A DNA stretch of 22,832 nucleotides, from the IMG/VR virus record IMGVR_UViG_3300020472_000183, positions 1 to 22,832 of that record; one strand, given 5' to 3'. The position numbers and the translations under genes are program-made. How positions within the stretch are numbered: position 1 is the stretch's first letter; every line of letters starts with the position of its first letter. Of the stretch, positions 16,499-22,030 are shown piece by piece. This stretch comes from a virus. The notes under the pieces are model-generated. The model saw only the letters and a program-made list of their open reading frames with translations, ran no database searches and was not told where the DNA came from.

Positions 16499-17269
16499 AT
16501 GAATGAAGTAGATAAAATACTGGCCGCGCTGGATTCATTAATGCAATCCAAAGGTGCGGGTGAAGGAATCATAAGAGCGGCTCAACTTGGAGATGTGACA
16601 GCAAGAAGTTTGGTGAGTAAAGCAGCTAGAGATATAGATAAGTTGCAGGAGATGACTGGGCCAAAAATGTATCAAGCAATTGAGCAGGCCGAGATCCAAG
16701 CACTGGCAGATCGAGCAGGGGTCAGTGCAGAGGAAATGCAGGGAAGAATTAACACTGATGATGTAACTCCTAAAAAAGTTAATCAATTAACCAAGGAAGA
16801 GTTCTATCAAAAATTTCCCAATCAGGCAGTATCTGACAAAGAACTTTTCCTGTCAAATATTCTCAAAGATTCAAAGGGTGCAGGAAAAACAGTTGATGAA
16901 GTATTTGATAATGCTTTTATACACGGAGTAAAAAAGCTTGGGCTCAGTCAGGAAGAAGCAAAGACTTACGCTAGTGGAATTATTGGAAAGATTACGACCC
17001 CTGAACAACACACTCCAGCCGGTCCAGAATTGCTAGCTAAGTTAAATCAAATCGAAAAGACTGCACCTACTCCTGTGTCTAAAGGTGGCGTAAAAATGGC
17101 AGGAAAATATGCAAAATATATCGTACCTTTACTGGGCGGTACTAGTGGTTTGTATCTATTAGCAGATGCTTTAAGTGATAGTGAAGCAGAGCGAATGCCA
17201 TCTCCAGTTAATGAAGATGAGGCAGCAAAATTAGCTGCTGCTGAATTATTAGCACAAGCCGTAAGTTAA
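16499..17269 (+). CDS. Helical protein with one membrane segment (256 aa)
   Basis: Mostly alpha-helical and soluble through residue 200, with long charged helices (about 1-82 and 130-165). One probable membrane segment lies at 205-224 (AKYIVPLLGGTSGLYLLADA), followed by an acidic Ala-rich tail. A long cytosolic or internal part with a single C-terminal membrane anchor fits an internal virion or ejection protein, or a lysis accessory, but no family is recognised. The start ATG is one base after the upstream stop and lacks a Shine-Dalgarno. A short Lys-rich gene follows directly. Confidence 0.6.
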   Translation: MNEVDKILAALDSLMQSKGAGEGIIRAAQLGDVTARSLVSKAARDIDKLQEMTGPKMYQAIEQAEIQALADRAGVSAEEMQGRINTDDVTPKKVNQLTKEEFYQKFPNQAVSDKELFLSNILKDSKGAGKTVDEVFDNAFIHGVKKLGLSQEEAKTYASGIIGKITTPEQHTPAGPELLAKLNQIEKTAPTPVSKGGVKMAGKYAKYIVPLLGGTSGLYLLADALSDSEAERMPSPVNEDEAAKLAAAELLAQAVS

Positions 17270-17271
17270 CA

Positions 17272-17412
17272 ATTATCGAAAAACAATTACGCAAATTAAT
17301 TAAACTTAGTCTGAAGGCTCAAGCTTGTACATCCAGAAAAGAGGCCAAGAAATTGTTAAAGAAAGAACTAAAAACTCAAAAGAAAATCCAATCAAAACAA
17401 TTAACTAAATGA
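17272..17412 (+). CDS. Lys-rich 46-aa protein, non-standard start
   Basis: An open frame running from 17272 to TGA at 17410-17412 encodes a clearly protein-like basic helix, containing KQLRKLIKLSLKAQACTSRK and KEAKKLLKKELKTQKK. No ATG, GTG or TTG lies between the upstream in-frame stop and this sequence. The likely initiator is ATT at 17272 (or ATC at 17275), three bases after the preceding gene's stop. Its TGA overlaps the next ATG (ATGA at 17409-17412), the same coupling seen elsewhere in the window, which supports it being real. It could alternatively be a frameshifted extension of the upstream protein. The function is unknown; it may bind nucleic acid or membrane. Confidence 0.45.
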   Translation: MIEKQLRKLIKLSLKAQACTSRKEAKKLLKKELKTQKKIQSKQLTK

Positions 17413-17576
17413 ACTTTTACAGCGATCCAGAGGCTTTCCAATTAGCCATATTGTTCCCGTTTATTCCTTTGATCTGCGTGGCAGTAGTAACATTTATCCT
17501 CGGCTACGACACCAGAGAAGATGATGACGACGATGATGATCGAGGCACTCTTCAGCCTGCTTGGTATCCAACTTGA
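17409..17576 (+). CDS. Small single-pass membrane protein with Asp-rich tail (55 aa)
   Basis: ATG at 17409 overlaps the preceding stop (ATGA). The protein starts MNFYSDPEAFQ, has a membrane segment at about 12-32 (LAILFPFIPLICVAVVTFIL), then a run of seven Asp (38-44) and the ending GTLQPAWYPT. The short helix, acidic patch and Pro/Trp-rich tail look like a small phage membrane or lysis protein. I have a weak memory of similar short proteins in cyanophages but cannot name a family. The gene is followed by the 384-base attP region. Confidence 0.6.
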   Translation: MNFYSDPEAFQLAILFPFIPLICVAVVTFILGYDTREDDDDDDDRGTLQPAWYPT

Positions 17577-17695
17577 AATAAGTTAAACTTCGGACTATGC
17601 ATCCGATGAATTGTTACAGTCTCAGTTTGGCCCACTTTCGCGGCCCAGTCGTTTTTCGTGGCGAGTGGTGGACTGGGTTCTTGCCCTGCAACCAT

Positions 17696-17744
17696 AGGGC
17701 TCATAACCCGAAGGTCGGAAGTTCAAATCTTCCCCCCGCCACCA
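17696..17744 (+). other. attP core: 3' half of initiator tRNA-fMet
   Basis: The sequence holds a tRNA anticodon arm with the initiator-specific three G-C pairs (GGG CTCATAA CCC, anticodon CAT at 17702-17704), a variable loop AGGTC, a perfect T arm (GGAAG TTCAAAT CTTCC), the acceptor 3' strand CCCCGCC, discriminator A and CCA at 17742-17744. The 5' half does not fold properly: a forced acceptor (from about 17667) mismatches and the D loop lacks the usual GG. A 3' tRNA half just upstream of an integrase is the classic signature of attP (or one end of a prophage). The 49-base identity to tRNA-fMet is by recall. Confidence 0.8.
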
Positions 17745-17751
17745 ATTATTA

Positions 17752-17777
17752 AGTCCAGTTAGCTACTGGGCTTTTTT
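17752..17777 (+). terminator. Terminator directly after the tRNA half
   Basis: AGTCCAGT (17752-17759) pairs with ACTGGGCT (17765-17772) with one G-T wobble around a 5-base loop, followed by six T's. It starts only 8 bases after the tRNA CCA. After integration it would sit downstream of the rebuilt host tRNA and upstream of the integrase. Confidence 0.8.
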
Positions 17778-17960
17778 AGTGCTATAAAGGGATCTGAAGG
17801 AATATTTTATGTAAATGGATCAAAGCCTTCATGAGTTCAGATCGTTCTTATTGGGACTTTTTCGGCCCACTTTTTGCAAGAAACTGGGCCGTCTGCCCAC
17901 TAATTGCCCAGATTTTGGCCCAGTCCGTAGGGTTCGTTTTGTAAAACTGGGCCGCGTGAT

Positions 17961-19298
17961 ATGAATTTACCAATCAAAAAGTATATTGCTTTTTTAGAGG
18001 AATGCGATTATCGCTGGAACATGCTTACTCGTGGTGACAGTAAATATATTTATGTGAGGGATAGAGATGATCGAAACACAAGAATTTCACTCAAACCAAG
18101 AAGGATAGATAGCGATCAAGATTGTGAATGGGTCTGCAACAAAATCAAAGTTATTGATCAAGGCGTTTGGAGTGATGATGATATTCAAGAGGAAGAACTT
18201 AATATTTGGCAAAAAGACGAAGCAGCGATTAAAGGATTTTTACAAAAGAGAAATAAAGGATCTACGAATAAAAATTATTTTTCTTTATTAAAACAATTAA
18301 AAGAAAAACAAATCAAACAATCTTATAAAGCAATTAACGAATGGTTAAAAGAAAAACAATGTGGAACAAAACCTTTCCAGACCCGATTGGAATTTATTAG
18401 ACAACTTCAAAAGTTCTATGGAAATCCTGCTTGGTTCACGGATGAACAGTATCGAGCAATTCGAGATCTTCATGCAGAACAACGTAAAGAATTGACTAGG
18501 AATTTAGATAAGCAAGATTTGAGACAAGTTCGAGGAATCGTTTCAAGAGAAGAAGCAGAAATTTATTTAGATAAGTACTTCAAAGAGTTTCCATGGCAGT
18601 GCTGGGCTATTGCAATGATGATGTGTTACGGCCTTAGAAATCATGAACTGTGGTACATCAAAAAGCTGGAAAATCTTTTTATTGAGGTACCGAGGCGACT
18701 TACTAAGTCAAATGTAGATCGAATAGTCTGGCCTGCATTTGCTGAGTGGGATGAGAGATATGGATTGTTTAAAAATTTTGACGAGTATCAGTTTTATTTA
18801 CGCTGGAAAAGAAAACCACGTATAAAAAGCATTTCAAATCCACTCACTCGAACTTATTCGATTGATGACGAGGATATTTATTTTGATGGGATAGGAGATA
18901 ACAACGACGAGCTAGGGGAATATTTAACTCGCAACACTTTAGGAATAAAGCATAACGGCATTACGAGAGGGGTATTAAAAGGAAGATTTGGCAAAACTGG
19001 ACCTACTGCTTACGGAAAGAAAGGGAGAGCAGAACGCTCAATGCCACCATTGCTAGTTAAATCTCCAGTCAAAAGGTCAAGGAAGAAAATAGAGGTTCGA
19101 CCATATGACCTTCGACATACATGGGCAGTCTTTATGCATACTGATCCAGCGTTTAAAAGATTAAAGACAGTCGAAGAATGCGCTGAAGCGATGGGACATG
19201 GCTTAGCTGTTCACAAGCAAGAATATCTGCTTTGGCTAAATAAAGAAGATGAGAAAAAGGCGATGATCAGAAACCATCAACACCCTTACGTCGCGTAG
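17961..19298 (+). CDS. int: Tyrosine recombinase / phage integrase (445 aa)
   Basis: The C-terminal catalytic domain shows the family residues: box I Arg226 in CYGLRNHELW; box II YDLRHTWAVF (382-391), with Arg385 and Tyr replacing the usual leading His; His413 in AEAMGHG; and nucleophile Tyr422 in HKQEYLLWL. The N-terminal part (1-180) is probably arm-binding and core-binding: a basic segment to 50, helices at about 85-130 and 140-180. At 445 residues it is longer than many phage integrases because of an insertion of about 90 residues between the boxes (about 270-365). It would recombine the adjacent tRNA-fMet attP with the host gene. The ATG has no Shine-Dalgarno and lies 7 bases after a GGCCCA-type inverted motif, hinting at autoregulation. 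Confidence 0.9.
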   Translation: MNLPIKKYIAFLEECDYRWNMLTRGDSKYIYVRDRDDRNTRISLKPRRIDSDQDCEWVCNKIKVIDQGVWSDDDIQEEELNIWQKDEAAIKGFLQKRNKGSTNKNYFSLLKQLKEKQIKQSYKAINEWLKEKQCGTKPFQTRLEFIRQLQKFYGNPAWFTDEQYRAIRDLHAEQRKELTRNLDKQDLRQVRGIVSREEAEIYLDKYFKEFPWQCWAIAMMMCYGLRNHELWYIKKLENLFIEVPRRLTKSNVDRIVWPAFAEWDERYGLFKNFDEYQFYLRWKRKPRIKSISNPLTRTYSIDDEDIYFDGIGDNNDELGEYLTRNTLGIKHNGITRGVLKGRFGKTGPTAYGKKGRAERSMPPLLVKSPVKRSRKKIEVRPYDLRHTWAVFMHTDPAFKRLKTVEECAEAMGHGLAVHKQEYLLWLNKEDEKKAMIRNHQHPYVA

Positions 19299-19335
19299 TC
19301 AAACAAATGAGTATATTTACCCTAATTTCACCTAT

Positions 19336-19351
19336 ACACCATAGATGGTGT
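19336..19351. promoter_or_regulatory. Perfect palindrome, candidate operator
   Basis: ACACCAT-AG-ATGGTGT is a 7+2+7 perfect inverted repeat in the 102-base gap between the integrase and the next ORF. No T-run follows it directly, so an operator for a dimeric regulator is likelier than a terminator. The binding protein is unknown; the minus-strand HTH gene is a candidate. Confidence 0.45.
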
Positions 19352-19400
19352 TGAAAATTCTTTTATTGTCACACTTTGACGCTATTCTATTCAGAACGTT

Positions 19401-19595
19401 ATGAAAGGCAGACGCATGCCCAGACAACAAGATCTTATGGTCGATGAAATGATCGATCATTTGAACGTGGTTCGTTTCGAAGGAGAAGCAAAGACTTACC
19501 TTGAAACACGAGGCATCAAAATCGAATCAATTCCTCATGGGGAAATTGACCACGAAGCTAGGACAATTGATTTCAGATTGCATATACCTAGGTAG
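19401..19595 (+). CDS. Small hypothetical protein (64 aa)
   Basis: Begins MKGRRMPRQQDLMVDEMI and is charged with a helical start (about 8-32) and a strand-like second half. An internal ATG at 19416 is an alternative start. No domain recognised. It follows the integrase and a 102-base gap with an operator-like palindrome, so it probably belongs to the integration/lysogeny module. Small charged proteins here often act in regulation or recombination directionality, but there is no direct evidence for it. Confidence 0.5.
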   Translation: MKGRRMPRQQDLMVDEMIDHLNVVRFEGEAKTYLETRGIKIESIPHGEIDHEARTIDFRLHIPR

Positions 19596-19761
19596 CACAG
19601 CATCCTCTTTACTGAAAGAAATAATCTTCACGAATGAAGGATGGGAGTTGGTCAAGTTTGGAGACTGCGACTTGTTCCCCGCACCAGAAACAATCTTGAA
19701 TTGCTTGGCAAGTATTCATAAAAGATCGGTAGTAAAAGAGCTTCAGGAGGAACTTCAATAA
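19567..19761 (+). CDS. Small hypothetical protein, uncertain start (64 aa from TTG 19567)
   Basis: A frame overlapping the end of the previous ORF continues to TAA at 19759-19761, with protein-like content (WELVKFGDCDLFPAPETILN, then LASIHKRSVVKELQEELQ). Possible starts are ATG 19537 or TTG 19567; I show the latter because it minimises overlap. A frame change from the preceding ORF is also possible. There is no clear Shine-Dalgarno and no domain match. Downstream, a weak AAGG/CCTT-like hairpin with a T-run near 19784-19811 could end convergent transcripts, but it is not convincing. Confidence 0.4.
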   Translation: MISDCIYLGSTASSLLKEIIFTNEGWELVKFGDCDLFPAPETILNCLASIHKRSVVKELQEELQ

Positions 19762-19834
19762 AGGATTCTGCTGATCTCTGATTAAGGTTTTAATATTCTC
19801 GGCCTTTTTTATTAATGACCAGAATCTAAATTCT

Positions 19835-20002
19835 TCATGCAGCTCCATCTTTCTCCTCTGGATCAACTATTTCGTCGGGGAATTCCATAGCAAATTCCAT
19901 GTATTGGATGTCGTCTAATTGGTGAAGCGGAATACCAGACTTCGAGAATTGAATCTTGCGCTTTTTATCTGGCTTGTGATCCTCGAAGTTGGAGCTGGTC
20001 AT
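19835..20002 (-). CDS. Acidic 55-aa protein, coupled to the HTH gene
   Basis: On the minus strand, ATG (20002-20000) overlaps the TGA of the HTH gene (ATGA), and the frame runs 55 codons to TGA (19837-19835). The protein starts MTSSNFEDHKPDKKRKIQFS with a basic patch (12-16). It then has an amphipathic, acidic C-terminal half (IPLHQLDDIQYMEFAMEFPD). The overlapping start is good evidence for a real coupled gene. It could be an accessory partner of the HTH protein; the function is unknown. Confidence 0.6.
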   Translation of the reverse strand: MTSSNFEDHKPDKKRKIQFSKSGIPLHQLDDIQYMEFAMEFPDEIVDPEEKDGAA

Positions 20003-20235
20003 TTTGCCGCCGCTTGCTTTCTAGCTAAGCGCCTTTGTAATGATCCACTCGATTGACGAACTAAACGCTCAACCTCTGATAATTTCCAGATCTTTTGAGA
20101 ATCATCATTTAAAGGGTCTTTCGTGATGTAATGAGTTCCCTTGGATGCAATTGGATAAAACCGCCTTTCTAGAGTTTTTGCGGAGATTCCAAAGTGTTTG
20201 CATACTTGGGTTTTACTTATCCAGCGTTCTGCCAT
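19999..20235 (-). CDS. Small HTH DNA-binding protein, excisionase-like (78 aa)
   Basis: Residues 5-26 (WISKTQVCKHFGISAKTLER) are a classic helix-turn-helix with conserved W, hydrophobic core and S-x-x-TL, followed by RRFYPIA and a wing-like YITKD-x-KIWKLSEVERLV. The tail (65-78) is basic. The size and MerR-like/Xis-like layout suit an excisionase or a small regulator of the integration module. The gene is on the minus strand, opposite to every virion gene here, and shares a divergent intergenic region with the holin-like genes. Excisionase versus repressor cannot be decided from sequence alone. Confidence 0.7.
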   Translation of the reverse strand: MAERWISKTQVCKHFGISAKTLERRFYPIASKGTHYITKDPLNDDSQKIWKLSEVERLVRQSSGSLQRRLARKQAAAK

Positions 20236-20241
20236 TGAATC

Positions 20242-20253
20242 GACCTATTGGTC
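20242..20253. promoter_or_regulatory. Palindrome GACC-TATT-GGTC, candidate operator
   Basis: A 4+4+4 inverted repeat lies immediately upstream of the minus-strand HTH gene's start codon. The position suits autoregulation of that gene. Short and unproven. Confidence 0.3.
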
Positions 20254-20273
20254 TATCTAGTGTATGCTTTATC

Positions 20274-20303
20274 TTGCATAATGCAACCCACTTAATATAT
20301 AAG
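20274..20303 (+). promoter_or_regulatory. Candidate divergent promoter with palindromic -35 region
   Basis: TTGCAT-A-ATGCAA (20274-20286) is a perfect palindrome and reads as a -35-like TTGCAT on both strands. Rightward, TATATA or TATAAG follows at 20296-20303 (16-18 base spacing), ahead of the holin-like gene at 20321. Leftward, a weaker TACACT follows toward the HTH gene. Promoter activity is inferred. Confidence 0.45.
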
Positions 20304-20320
20304 TATCTTGCTAACTGAAA

Positions 20321-20800
20321 ATGGCCGAAGTCGAGGAAAAGAAGAAACTATCTGAAGAGGAGAAAAAGAAAGCAGAAGCAGCTAAGAAAAAGAAAAAGGA
20401 GCAAGAAGATGAAGATGCTCCTCTTTGGCATGACTTGCTGTCTGCATCTATAAAAGTAGCGGTCCTTGGGTGGTCGATCACAATGTTGACATTATCCTAC
20501 GTACGTCTACCTGAGAAGTTGACGTTTGGAACAACAATAATTCCAATCCCTGAGCAAGGAAATATTGATCCAACTTTTCCTGCCTCTCTCCTGGGAAGCC
20601 TGCTAGCTGGATTTGGAATCCAGGCAGCGAACGGGAAGAAGGGAAATGGGAATAGCGGAGGAGGTGCTTTAACAGAGGAGAAATTATTGAAAATTCTTGC
20701 TACGTTAAACAGCAATGAACAGATCATTCGTGTTCAGACTCCTATTCGCATCGTCGGGGCAGAACTCGTACAATCAGAGAAGCCAACTAAAGATAGTTAA
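20321..20800 (+). CDS. Holin-like membrane protein (159 aa)
   Basis: Residues 1-33 are an extreme Lys/Glu-rich charged helix. Two probable membrane segments follow: about 42-62 (ASIKVAVLGWSITMLTLSYV) and 86-103 (FPASLLGSLLAGFGIQAA), with a Gly/Asn linker after and a soluble C-terminal tail (117-159). Two segments plus a charged terminus fit a class-II-like holin or other membrane accessory. No endolysin lies in the window, so the lysis role is inferred from topology and pairing with the next gene. Its stop TAA shares one base with the next ATG. Long A-rich codon runs near the start could favour slippage. Confidence 0.6.
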   Translation: MAEVEEKKKLSEEEKKKAEAAKKKKKEQEDEDAPLWHDLLSASIKVAVLGWSITMLTLSYVRLPEKLTFGTTIIPIPEQGNIDPTFPASLLGSLLAGFGIQAANGKKGNGNSGGGALTEEKLLKILATLNSNEQIIRVQTPIRIVGAELVQSEKPTKDS

Positions 20801-21009
20801 TGTCTGACTCTGGAATAAATCTTGATGCTTCTCAAGAGATCAAGATCACAGTGATGCAGTTAAAGATAGAGCGTCTGGAGGAGAAGCAAGCGGACCTCAG
20901 AGAGAGGCTAAAGGTAGTAGAGAAGTGGGTCATCGGAGCTGCTGCGGTCTTAAGCTTTGGGACCGTAGTTGTAGGATTTGCTACGAATATAAGTAAGGCA
21001 TACCTCTAA
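20800..21009 (+). CDS. Coiled-coil plus membrane helix protein, XhlA-like holin (69 aa)
   Basis: Residues 15-42 form a heptad-like coiled coil (IKITVMQLKIERLEEKQADL), followed by one membrane segment at about 44-63 (WVIGAAAVLSFGTVVVGFAT) and a short polar tail. This compact layout matches hemolysin XhlA-like holin accessory proteins found in many phages. It overlaps the previous gene by one base (TAATG), so the two are translationally coupled. The family call is from topology only. An AT-rich palindrome with T's (21010-21030) lies right after the stop. Confidence 0.65.
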   Translation: MSDSGINLDASQEIKITVMQLKIERLEEKQADLRERLKVVEKWVIGAAAVLSFGTVVVGFATNISKAYL

Positions 21010-21030
21010 AATTTTCTGAAAATTATTTTT
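21010..21030 (+). terminator. AT-rich hairpin, possible weak terminator
   Basis: AATTTTC-T-GAAAATT (21010-21024) is a perfect inverted repeat followed shortly by five T's (21026-21030). The stem is AT-only apart from one C-G, so it is a weak terminator at best. Confidence 0.35.
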
Positions 21031-21063
21031 CTCTAAAGTATAGGGGAGAGTTGTATTTAAGTA

Positions 21064-21588
21064 ATGAAACGGTTCGCTGTTTTAATTGGGTTGCTGTCGA
21101 TATGTGGACCGGCTAATTCCGAAGTTCACCATCGGATTCAATCAAGTATTCAATTAACTGTCGATGGGGCTAGTACAGTCTCGAAACGTATTCCATCGAC
21201 AATATCGGTAAGTGGAAGCAATATCGCTGTGGGGAGTGGAAATAATGATACATTTTCAGGTTTGACCGCAGGCTCAGCAACGGCCAGTCCGACAGGGGTT
21301 ATGGGAAATTTTGGAATTCACACTGCTGGCCAGAGTTTCAGTTTCAGTAATTCGTACCTACAGGGCGACCCTATAGCTACCTTGAACTCAGGTAATACTG
21401 TATCGACTACGACGGGGCAAGTTCAATCCTTACCTTCTTACGGAGACACCACAGTATTTGCAGGCGGAACCAAGGGAACTTTGGCTGGAACGTTGACTTC
21501 AGCAGGGGGTGGAACTTTGACGATAACCGGCGGAGCGAGTGGTACTACGGCTATTGGACAGCATACGCAAGAGATAACAATACGCTAG
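21064..21588 (+). CDS. Secreted cyanophage-type protein 1 (174 aa)
   Basis: The N-terminus MKRFAVLIGLLSICGPANS is a typical signal peptide with likely cleavage before Glu20. The mature part is Gly/Ser/Thr-rich and beta-strand-like, beginning HHRIQSSIQLTVDGASTVSK. It is the first of three exported proteins in a row. I recall a similar trio in T4-like cyanophages; the function is unknown there too as far as I know. A GGGGAG stretch lies about 16 bases upstream, too far for a normal Shine-Dalgarno. It may be exported to the host envelope or periplasm, or be a virion part; neither is shown here. Confidence 0.7.
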   Translation: MKRFAVLIGLLSICGPANSEVHHRIQSSIQLTVDGASTVSKRIPSTISVSGSNIAVGSGNNDTFSGLTAGSATASPTGVMGNFGIHTAGQSFSFSNSYLQGDPIATLNSGNTVSTTTGQVQSLPSYGDTTVFAGGTKGTLAGTLTSAGGGTLTITGGASGTTAIGQHTQEITIR

Positions 21589-21589
21589 G

Positions 21590-22030
21590 ATGAAACGCCT
21601 AGTTGGGCTAATATTTTTATTACTTAGCTGGGCAGATCCCAGTCATAGCGTGCCTGTGGTGCCAAATTATACATCTGGAAAATTAGATAGCACTACAACT
21701 CAGCGGCAGGTTATCTCGGAGGTCATCGTGTCAGAAGACTACAATTCAGGATTTGTGTATAGCGTTTCTGGTACAGGAATACAACCGAGTACAGGTCACA
21801 TAAATGCAACAGGTTTAAGTACAATTAGTCATACGACGACTTCAGGTGGTACGTCCACATGGACAGGGTTAGATTTAGACACGGCTCCAAACTGGTCACT
21901 AACAACGCCAGGCGGAACCTTTACAATGACACAGAGTTACCAAGGGCCAGGACTTCGGAACCGCACCACCATAACGAGATCACAAGAAATCGAAACGACG
22001 ATAGTCAGTTCAAGCGTATTCAGTCAGTAG
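21590..22030 (+). CDS. Secreted cyanophage-type protein 2 (146 aa)
   Basis: Starts one base after the previous stop. MKRLVGLIFLLLSWADPSHS is a signal peptide with cleavage near Ser20. The mature part is strand-rich with Thr/Ser/Gly (YTSGKLDSTTTQRQVISEVI near the start) and ends TTIVSSSVFSQ. It is close in composition to protein 1 but not a clear duplicate. It is the middle member of the secreted trio. The following gene overlaps its 3' end in another frame, so the real junction between the two needs care. Confidence 0.7.
   Translation: MKRLVGLIFLLLSWADPSHSVPVVPNYTSGKLDSTTTQRQVISEVIVSEDYNSGFVYSVSGTGIQPSTGHINATGLSTISHTTTSGGTSTWTGLDLDTAPNWSLTTPGGTFTMTQSYQGPGLRNRTTITRSQEIETTIVSSSVFSQ

Larger units (their letters stand above)
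17629..17953 (+). repeat. Array of GGCCCA-type motifs, candidate integrase arm sites
   Basis: Copies of GGCCCA(C/G)T, often followed by T's, flank the tRNA half. Forward copies: 17629-17638, 17642-17649, 17864-17875 and 17917-17924. Shortened forward copies: 17895-17901 and 17905-17910. Inverted copies: 17881-17890 (AAACTGGGCC) and 17943-17953 (AAAACTGGGCC). A partial inverted copy (ACTGGG) sits at 17672-17677. These GC-rich motifs stand out against AT-rich surroundings. In lambda-like recombinases, arm-type sites recur on both sides of the core, so the arrangement fits P and P' arms. Binding is inferred. Confidence 0.7.

Noticed and set aside
17667-17744. A complete phage-encoded tRNA-Met
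   Set aside because: A 78-base fold can be forced (GGTGGAC acceptor, GGTT/AACC D stem), but the acceptor has two mismatches, the D loop lacks GG, and the 5' half is unlike tRNA-fMet. A 3' half at an attP explains it better.
19609-19866. 85-residue minus-strand frame
   Set aside because: It overlaps both a plus-strand ORF and the coupled 55-residue minus-strand gene in another frame, with no start signal; treated as a shadow.
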